From CAZJHX01 sp964545715 (GTDB taxonomy: Bacteria > Myxococcota_A > UBA9042 > GCA-2863065), in assembly GCA_964545715.1 (NCBI GenBank), contig CAZJHX010000289.1, positions 1 to 5,201 on the forward strand: DNA of 5,201 nt. The letters are read 5' to 3'. Under the pieces are notes generated by a model, which saw only the letters and a list, made by a program, of their open reading frames with translations, searched no databases and had not been told where the DNA came from. The position numbers were made by a program, and so were the translations under genes. This document shows positions 1 to 4,253 of this stretch, in pieces. Position 1 is the stretch's first letter. Every line of letters starts with the position of its first letter.

Positions 1-318
1 CGCGCCGTCACACGTCACGGCGGCTTCGTCTCGCTGAACCTGCTGGTGTTCCCCGGGGTCAGCGACCGCGATCCGGAGCTGTCCAATCTGGAGCAGTTCA
101 TCGAGGACGTGGGCGTCGACATGATCCAGATGCGCAATCTGAACGTCGATCCCGGCCTCTACCGCGACATCCTGGGGCCCGAGCGCCACGGACGCGGCAT
201 CGGCATGGTCGCCATGATGCAGCGCCTGCGCGCACGCTTCCCCAAGCTGAAGTACGGCTACTTCAACCCGCCCCATCAGACCTTTGCCACCGAGCCGCGC
301 CCGGTCGCAGGTGTCTAG
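1..318 (+). CDS. Radical SAM-type protein, C-terminal fragment (5' end off window)
   Basis: The frame is open from base 1 to the TAG at 316-318, giving about 105 C-terminal residues; a GTG at 46 is internal to the frame and not a credible start. The segment 'VSLNLLVFPGVSDRD', followed by an acidic helix and 'GVDMIQMRNLNVDP', matches the late beta-strand/helix pattern of a radical SAM barrel, in which a strand of the form LNLLVFPGV and a strand ending in a polar 'QMRNLN' motif line the active site. The CxxxCxxC cluster motif would lie upstream and cannot be seen, so substrate and reaction are unknown. The end ('GYFNPPHQTF') looks like a normal C-terminus, not a truncation. The gene converges with the small minus-strand gene and shares the CTAG stop palindrome with it. 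The family call is by motif recall and is moderately sure. Confidence 0.6.
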   Translation, partial: RAVTRHGGFVSLNLLVFPGVSDRDPELSNLEQFIEDVGVDMIQMRNLNVDPGLYRDILGPERHGRGIGMVAMMQRLRARFPKLKYGYFNPPHQTFATEPRPVAGV

Positions 319-569
319 CGCGTCAGCTCTTTCGCGCTCTGGAACATGGCTGGAAAGAACGACTTCGGTGGAATGCGGTTCAGCTTGCCGAACTTCGCCT
401 GGCGCCGAGCCATGAACATCTTTCCGGACGGGCCGCGCTTCTTGCCGATCAGCTCCATGTTCTCCATTTTGTAGAACTTTTGCTTGAGTGGGGGCTTCTG
501 GGCGCTGGCGGCCAGGGCCAGGGACAACGAGAGCATGAGGGTGACAATAAACAACGTCATTCGCTTCAT
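315..569 (-). CDS. Small exported cationic protein of unknown function (84 aa)
   Basis: The chosen start is the ATG at 569-567, because it places a classic Sec signal peptide at the N-terminus: positive 'MKRM', a hydrophobic core of about 15 residues, then 'AASA|QK' as a signal peptidase I site after residue 23. The frame also opens at an ATG at 617, adding 16 residues (MSAAEILLGPQPSRSQ) before the n-region. That ATG lies inside the inverted repeat discussed at 610-629, so I consider it less likely. No strong Shine-Dalgarno is visible before either. The mature chain is about 61 residues, has no cysteine, and carries 16 Lys/Arg against 3 Glu (net about +13). Phe and Met are frequent, and the C-terminal part reads 'KFGKLNRIPPKSFFPAMFQSAKE'-like. 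No enzymatic motif is present. It could be an envelope, DNA- or polyanion-binding, or antimicrobial-like peptide; I do not recognise a named family. It is divergent from coaBC and convergent with the radical SAM gene. Confidence 0.6.
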   Translation of the reverse strand: MKRMTLFIVTLMLSLSLALAASAQKPPLKQKFYKMENMELIGKKRGPSGKMFMARRQAKFGKLNRIPPKSFFPAMFQSAKELTR

Positions 570-609
570 CTGAGATCGAGACGGCTGGGGTCCCAAAAGG
601 ATCTCTGCT

Positions 610-629
610 GCCGACATTTCTCACAAAGG
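610..629 (-). repeat. Left arm of divergent 20-bp motif (inverted relative to 770-789)
   Basis: Read on the minus strand this is CCTTTGTGAGAAATGT followed by CGGC. It matches the plus-strand sequence at 770-789 at 19 of 20 positions, with the first 16 identical. It lies 40 bp upstream of the ATG at 569 and points toward that gene, just as its partner points toward coaBC. A short CGCCCGA also occurs upstream of both copies, 10 nt away here and 3 nt away at the other. A shared promoter or operator element is the simplest biological reading. Confidence 0.6.
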
Positions 630-699
630 GCACACGGCGTCGGGCGCGACTGTGCCGCTGCGCGGCCGGCGCCAAAGGCGGCGACGGGCCCCCGGCGGC

Positions 700-756
700 G
701 GGGGGGGGGGGGCCGGGGAAGGGGGGCGGGGGGGGGGGCTGGGGTGCGGGGGGGGG
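700..756 (+). other. Extreme G-tract region, potential G-quadruplex or low-quality consensus
   Basis: The plus strand carries consecutive G-runs of 13, 4, 6, 11, 4 and 9 bases (700-712, 715-718, 721-726, 728-738, 741-744, 748-756), separated by only 1 to 3 other bases. Four or more runs of at least three G with short spacers satisfy the usual G-quadruplex pattern several times over. No gene in the normal codon style covers it; the frames that cross it give Gly/Arg/Pro-only translations. It sits between two inverted arms in a divergent promoter region. Two-colour Illumina chemistry writes missing signal as G, so an error-laden consensus is a serious alternative. Confidence 0.7.
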
Positions 757-769
757 CGACGCCCGATGG

Positions 770-789
770 CCTTTGTGAGAAATGTGGGC
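770..789 (+). repeat. Right arm of divergent 20-bp motif, immediately before coaBC
   Basis: This is the plus-strand copy of CCTTTGTGAGAAATGT followed by GGGC, a perfect 16-bp inverted match to 614-629 (19 of 20 over the longer span). It ends 13 bp before the GTG at 803 and contains the ATG at 782. Its partner likewise contains an ATG (617-615) that is in frame with the small minus-strand gene. The two arms are about 140 bp apart, too far for an efficient terminator hairpin, which favours two separate recognition or promoter sites serving the two divergent genes. Confidence 0.6.
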
Positions 790-802
790 TAACTTGCGCG
801 GC

Positions 803-2005
803 GTGAATAAGCGCATCCTGGTGGGTGTCACGGGCGGCATCGCGGCGTACAAAGCGGCGGAGCTCGTGCGCCTGTTGGACAAGGCCGGCGCCGACGTGCA
901 CGTCTGCATGACCCCGTCGGCCACGAAGTTCATCACGCCCCTGACGCTCGAGACGCTGTCGGGCAACAAGGTCTACACGGACATCTTTGCGCTGCACGGT
1001 GACTCGCAGATCGCGCATACGGAGTTTGGTCGCGACATGGATGCGGCCGTGATCGCGCCGTGCACGGCCGACTTTCTGGGACGCCTCGCCGGTGGGCTGG
1101 CCGATCAGCTGCTGCTGTGCTCGCTGATGGCCAGCACCATGCCCGTGCTGCTGTGCCCGTCCATGAACGTGGAGATGCTGCGCAACCCGCTGGTCCAGCG
1201 AAACATCGAGCTTCTGAGCGGCATCGACCGCTACACGGTTATGGAGCCCGAGGAGGGGTGGCTGGCGTGCCGCGTGGAGGGCGCCGGCCGATTGCCGCAT
1301 CCACAGCGCATCGTCAATCACCTGCGCCGGTTGCTGGAGCCCCAGAGCCTGGCCGGCAAGCACCTCGTGATCACCGCCGGACCCACGCGCGAGTGGCTGG
1401 ATCCCGTCCGCTTCTTATCCAACCCGTCGACGGGACGCATGGGCTACGCGCTGGCCGAGATCGCCTGGGAGATGGGCGCGCGGGTCACGCTGATCACGGG
1501 GCCGACCAACCTGCCGCTGCCGGAAGGGGCGGATGTGCGCACGGTCGAGACGACCACCGACCTGCTGGACACGGTGGAGGCTGCCGTTCATGACGTGGAT
1601 GCGCTGATCATGGCCGTGGCGCCGGCGGATTACCGCCCGGTCAAGCGGCACACGCACAAGGTGAAAAAGGGCGAGGGCACAGCCACGCTCGCGCTGGAGC
1701 GCACCCCTGATGTACTGGCGACGGTAGCCAGCCGCATCGAGAAGACCCTGTTGGTCGGCTTCTCGGCGGAGACCCGGGATCACGCGGTCAACGCGGTGCA
1801 GAAGGCCACCAAGAAGCAGATGGATCTGGTCTTCGTAAACGACGTCAGCCCCGAGGCCCAGGGAACCGGCTTCGGCACGCTGACCAACGCGGGCATTCTC
1901 TTCGACCGCGCCGGCGAGGTCGTCGACGACATCCGGCTGATGTCGAAGCAGGACGTGGCCCGCCGCATTCTCAAACACGTTGCCGCGAGGCTGCCCCGAT
2001 CATGA
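803..2005 (+). CDS. coaBC: Bifunctional phosphopantothenoylcysteine decarboxylase / phosphopantothenate-cysteine ligase
   Basis: Catalyses two consecutive cytosolic steps of coenzyme A synthesis: 4'-phosphopantothenate is joined to cysteine (CoaB, CTP-dependent in most bacteria), then decarboxylated to 4'-phosphopantetheine (CoaC, FMN-dependent). Numbering from GTG 803 (400 aa, normal length): the CoaC half opens with the flavin loop 'VGVTGGIAAYK', carries the catalytic His72 in 'IAHTEFGRDMD', the PxMNxxM motif as PSMNVEM (119-125), and the flap cysteine Cys156 in 'LACRVEGAGR'. The CoaB half begins at about 190 with 'ITAGPTRE', then 'SNPSTGRMG' (206-214, containing the key Asn207), the Lys-rich 'HKVKK' loop (285-289) and 'VNDVS' (345-349). 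All expected residues are present. An in-frame ATG at 782 would add seven residues; I prefer GTG 803 because it starts directly before the first beta-strand and because 782 lies in the repeated motif. It is the first gene of a three-gene operon and overlaps the next by ATGA. Confidence 0.96.
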   Translation: MNKRILVGVTGGIAAYKAAELVRLLDKAGADVHVCMTPSATKFITPLTLETLSGNKVYTDIFALHGDSQIAHTEFGRDMDAAVIAPCTADFLGRLAGGLADQLLLCSLMASTMPVLLCPSMNVEMLRNPLVQRNIELLSGIDRYTVMEPEEGWLACRVEGAGRLPHPQRIVNHLRRLLEPQSLAGKHLVITAGPTREWLDPVRFLSNPSTGRMGYALAEIAWEMGARVTLITGPTNLPLPEGADVRTVETTTDLLDTVEAAVHDVDALIMAVAPADYRPVKRHTHKVKKGEGTATLALERTPDVLATVASRIEKTLLVGFSAETRDHAVNAVQKATKKQMDLVFVNDVSPEAQGTGFGTLTNAGILFDRAGEVVDDIRLMSKQDVARRILKHVAARLPRS

Positions 2006-2715
2006 CCGATGTGCACAGCGAGCTGCTGAGCCTCACGCAGAACCTGCGGGAGTTGGTGAAACAGGACCTGCTGGACGGTGCGACGGGCTATCCGATCACC
2101 GCCGCCGCTCCAGCCGCCGCCGGTGCACCCGTCGTGCAGCTGCCGACGCAACAGGCCACCCCCGATCTGCGGGCGCTGCGCGACGAGCTCGGCGACTGCG
2201 CGCGCTGCAAGCTGTGCCGACAGGGACGCAACACCATCGTGTTTGGAGAGGGCGATCCCAACGCCGACCTGATGTTCGCGGGCGAGGGCCCCGGCTATTA
2301 CGAGGACAAGAGCGGGCGCCCGTTTGTGGGCAAGGCCGGCGAGCTGCTGGACAAGATGATCGTGGCCATGGGCCTGAGTCGCGAGCAGGTCTACATCTGC
2401 AACGTCGTGAAGTGCCGCCCCCCGAACAATCGCGACCCCGAGCCCGACGAGATCGCCGCATGTCGCCCGTTTTTGGAGGCGCAGGTGCGCAGCATCCGGC
2501 CCAAAGTGGTCGTCACGCTCGGCCGCTTCGCCGGGCAGACGTTGTTGAACAGCAGTCAGTCGATGGGACGCATGCGCGGGCGGTTCTATCCCTACCTGGA
2601 CGCCAAGCTCATGCCCACGTATCACCCCGCCTACCTGCTGCGAAACCCGCATGACAAAGGCAAGGCCTGGGCGGACCTGAAGCTGGTCATGGCGGAGCTG
2701 GGGCTGACCCGCTGA
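2002..2715 (+). CDS. Uracil-DNA glycosylase, family 4 (4Fe-4S type)
   Basis: Removes uracil from DNA, starting base excision repair in the cytoplasm. It is 237 residues long. The family 4 signature is complete: motif 1 'GEGPGYYED' at 94-102, motif 3 'HPAY' at 208-211, and four cysteines fit for the iron-sulfur cluster, Cys66 and Cys69 (CxxC) then Cys138 and Cys154. The 16-residue spacing of the last pair, with 'RPPNNRDPEPDE' between, is that of Thermus UDGa as I know it. Cys72 and Cys133 are extra. The first 55 residues or so (a short helix, then an Ala/Pro/Gln linker) precede the catalytic core; such N-terminal extensions are common in proteobacterial members, some named 'SPO1 DNA polymerase-related'. 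The ATG overlaps the coaBC stop as ATGA, with GAGG 11 nt upstream, so translation is probably coupled. Confidence 0.93.
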   Translation: MTDVHSELLSLTQNLRELVKQDLLDGATGYPITAAAPAAAGAPVVQLPTQQATPDLRALRDELGDCARCKLCRQGRNTIVFGEGDPNADLMFAGEGPGYYEDKSGRPFVGKAGELLDKMIVAMGLSREQVYICNVVKCRPPNNRDPEPDEIAACRPFLEAQVRSIRPKVVVTLGRFAGQTLLNSSQSMGRMRGRFYPYLDAKLMPTYHPAYLLRNPHDKGKAWADLKLVMAELGLTR

Positions 2716-3329
2716 TGGATCTGCGCGACGCCATCGAACGCCGTCGCTCGATCAAGGGCTTCGATCCGGATCACGTCTTGTCAGACGAGGAGCTGCGCGC
2801 CCTGATCGAGCCGGTTCTACTCAGCCCGACCTCGTTCAACCTGCAGCACTGGCGCATTGTCGCCGTGCGGGACAAGGCCACCCAAAAGCAGCTGTGCGAG
2901 GCCGCCTACGGGCAGCCGCAGGTCGCGGACTGCTCGGTCACGCTGGTCATCACGGCCAAGCTGACCGCTCACGAGGACGCCGCGCGCGTGTGGAGAGGGG
3001 CTCCCGAGCCGGTCGTGAACTCCATGGTTCAGACCATCGAGAGCTTCTACGGCGGCGAGGGCCAGCTGCAGCGCGACGAGGCGGTGCGCAGCGGCGGAAT
3101 CGCGTCCATGACGCTGATGCTGGTGGCCGTGGACATGGGCTTGGACTCCTGCCCGATGATCGGCTTCGACCCGGCAAAAGTGCGCGCAATTCTAGGTGTC
3201 CCGGACGACCACATCAGCGTCTTGATGCTCTGCGTGGGCAAGGCGATCAAGCCCGCGTTCCCGCGCGTCGGAAGACTGTCTTTGGACGATGTGCTGCGGC
3301 TCGATCGCTTCGACGGCGACGCGCTTTAG
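2715..3329 (+). CDS. Nitroreductase-family FMN oxidoreductase
   Basis: Predicted cytoplasmic homodimeric flavoprotein of the NfsB/FRase I-like fold, using NAD(P)H to reduce an unknown acceptor (nitroaromatics, quinones or a physiological enone). It is 204 residues, the usual length. The FMN-phosphate motif is 'RRRSIKGFDP' at 9-18; the isoalloxazine-contact loop is 'SPTSFNLQHWR' at 37-47; the dimer-interface segment 'GLDSCPMIGFDP' lies at 142-153, followed by 'VRAILGVPDDHISVLMLCVGK' in the typical C-terminal position. The C-terminus 'KPAFPRVGRLSLDDV' matches the usual Pro/Arg-containing tail. The start ATG overlaps the preceding TGA by one base (TGATG), so it is the third gene of the operon. 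It ends only three bases before the stop of the convergent lipoprotein gene, and I see no terminator in that gap. The natural substrate cannot be told from sequence. Confidence 0.9.
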   Translation: MDLRDAIERRRSIKGFDPDHVLSDEELRALIEPVLLSPTSFNLQHWRIVAVRDKATQKQLCEAAYGQPQVADCSVTLVITAKLTAHEDAARVWRGAPEPVVNSMVQTIESFYGGEGQLQRDEAVRSGGIASMTLMLVAVDMGLDSCPMIGFDPAKVRAILGVPDDHISVLMLCVGKAIKPAFPRVGRLSLDDVLRLDRFDGDAL

Positions 3330-3332
3330 GAC

Positions 3333-4139
3333 CTACTTAGGCGGCACGACCCAAACGGGCCACGGAACCTCGATCGCCTCGGACAGCGTCACCCGCTTGC
3401 CCACTCGCAGCGCCGAGACCTTGATCGCCAGGTCGGCAAACGTCCACTCCACGTTGACCGGCCGCATCTTGGGCAGCTCCGGGATCTGTCCGTCGGGACC
3501 GGCCTTTGGAGCGTTGTCGGTGACGTGGCTGGGCTCGCCGTAGAGCCTGGTCAGCGCGGCCGTCGTGTCCATAAAGTCCTTTGCGGCGGCCGCGACGTCT
3601 GTGTGGGCGCGGCGGTACGACACGTGGCGCAGCGGGATGGACTCGCTGTCGAACACGAAGAGCAGTCGGCCCTCCACCGCACCGCGGTTCCGGTCCTTGA
3701 GCTTGTTGGCGGGGATCTTGTTGCACGTCCAGCGCACCTGCGGGTTCTTTTCGCGCTTGCTGCGCTTGTTCAGGGCTGATGCGCCGCTGATGCCGTCCAG
3801 GGACTCGCCCTTGGCGCGCTTGTCGGCGATCTCCTGGCGCTTGCGCTCACGAACCTGCTCCATCATGGCGCGCATCGACGTGTTCTTGCAGTCCAGGCCC
3901 CAGCCGGCGGTCAGCGCTTTTACGTCGGCGACCGTGTGCTTGCCCACCTCGACGGCGAAGCCCGTTCTAACCGGGGCTTTGGGGCCGTCGCCGGGCGCCT
4001 TGAACTCGGGCAGCTCGTCCTTGAGCTCGTCGCCCTTGGAGGATTTCGGGGAGTCGGAGTTGCTCTTCGACTCGCCTTTGCAAGAGCCAAAAGCGAGCAG
4101 GGCGCCGCAGCCAAACGCGATCAGCAGGTTGATCCGCAT
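3333..4139 (-). CDS. Predicted lipoprotein of unknown function (268 aa)
   Basis: The start at ATG 4139 is set by a good ribosome binding site (GAGG at 4149-4146, 6 nt spacer) and by the signal peptide it produces; an in-frame ATG at 4172 lies inside the terminator hairpin. The N-terminus 'MRINLLIAFGCGALLAFGSC' is a lipoprotein signal with Cys20 as the likely lipidated residue (FGSC, an imperfect lipobox; Cys11 is a weaker alternative). Residues 21-60 form a Ser/Lys/Asp/Glu/Pro-rich flexible tether. The folded part has a charged helix (about 89-111), two cysteines (84 and 139) that could form a disulfide, a beta-rich half with 'GRLLFVFDSESIP', then 'LTRLYGEPSHV' (196-206), 'VEWTFADLAIKVSAL' and the Trp/Pro tail 'EVPWPVWVVPPK'. 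I recognise no family. Location: envelope. It converges with the nitroreductase gene and is preceded by a terminator. Confidence 0.78.
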   Translation of the reverse strand: MRINLLIAFGCGALLAFGSCKGESKSNSDSPKSSKGDELKDELPEFKAPGDGPKAPVRTGFAVEVGKHTVADVKALTAGWGLDCKNTSMRAMMEQVRERKRQEIADKRAKGESLDGISGASALNKRSKREKNPQVRWTCNKIPANKLKDRNRGAVEGRLLFVFDSESIPLRHVSYRRAHTDVAAAAKDFMDTTAALTRLYGEPSHVTDNAPKAGPDGQIPELPKMRPVNVEWTFADLAIKVSALRVGKRVTLSEAIEVPWPVWVVPPK

Positions 4140-4145
4140 GGGGTA

Positions 4146-4149
4146 CCTC
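4146..4149 (-). promoter_or_regulatory. Ribosome binding site of the lipoprotein gene
   Basis: Read on the minus strand: GAGG, then TACCCC, then ATG (4139). It fixes the start at 4139 rather than 4172. It begins directly after the six-T run of the upstream hairpin, so the terminator and the translation signal are contiguous. Confidence 0.75.
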
Positions 4150-4190
4150 AAAAAACACACTCCCCGAGCCACACAAGGCGACTCGGGGAG
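4150..4190 (-). terminator. Rho-independent terminator (or 5'-leader attenuator)
   Basis: Minus strand: CTCCCCGAG (4190-4182), a 13-nt loop, then CTCGGGGAG (4168-4160), a perfect 9-bp stem. TGTG and six T (4155-4150) follow. It lies 64 bp past the stop of the tandem globin gene and would end that transcript. Because the U-run touches the ribosome binding site of the lipoprotein gene, that gene must be transcribed by read-through or from a promoter between 4191 and 4253, which would place this hairpin in its leader. Confidence 0.85.
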
Positions 4191-4219
4191 CGAGACGTTT
4201 CTACGTTTTAGGGTCAGGT

Positions 4220-4241
4220 CACGGCAGCCGAAGCCGCCGTG
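4220..4241 (-). other. Hairpin with UUCG tetraloop downstream of the globin gene
   Basis: Minus strand: CACGGCGGC, TTCG, GCTGCCGTG. This gives nine pairs, one a G-U wobble, closed by a C(UUCG)G tetraloop, one of the most stable RNA loops known. On the plus strand the wobble becomes an A-C mismatch and the loop CGAA, so the structure favours a minus-strand transcript. It starts 12 nt after the stop at 4254 and lacks a following U-run. It is probably a 3'-end stabiliser or RNase block upstream of the true terminator. Confidence 0.6.
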
Positions 4242-4253
4242 GCCCGTCAGCGA

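Larger units (their letters stand above)
570..802. promoter_or_regulatory. Divergent intergenic region between small exported protein and coaBC
   Basis: Transcription of the minus-strand gene (start 569) and of the coaBC operon (start 803) must begin here unless there is distant read-through. The region contains the two inverted 20-bp arms and the G-tract stretch. I see no convincing -35/-10 pair at standard spacing facing either gene, and no typical Shine-Dalgarno before 569 or 803. The bidirectional-promoter role is inferred from geometry alone. Confidence 0.45.

Noticed and set aside
614..785. Inverted pair as a transposable element with terminal repeats
   Set aside because: There is no target-site duplication that I can see, no transposase, and the two arms keep a consistent relation to flanking genes; kept only as one alternative under the motif finding.
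614..785. Inverted pair as a Rho-independent terminator
   Set aside because: The loop would be about 140 nt and no U-run follows either arm.
480..806. Plus-strand open frame of 108 codons ending in a Gly/Arg stretch
   Set aside because: It begins antisense inside the small exported protein gene and ends in the G-tract; the Gly/Arg-rich end only reflects the G-runs.
566..1363. Long minus-strand open frame (265 codons) crossing the G-tract and the start of coaBC
   Set aside because: It is antisense to the well-supported CoaC domain; its translation is His/Arg/Gln/Pro-rich with no motif, typical of the complementary frame of GC-rich coding DNA.
1415..2652. Two long minus-strand open frames (187 and 290 codons) opposite coaBC and the glycosylase
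   Set aside because: Both lie fully antisense to genes with complete catalytic motifs, and their translations lack any domain pattern.
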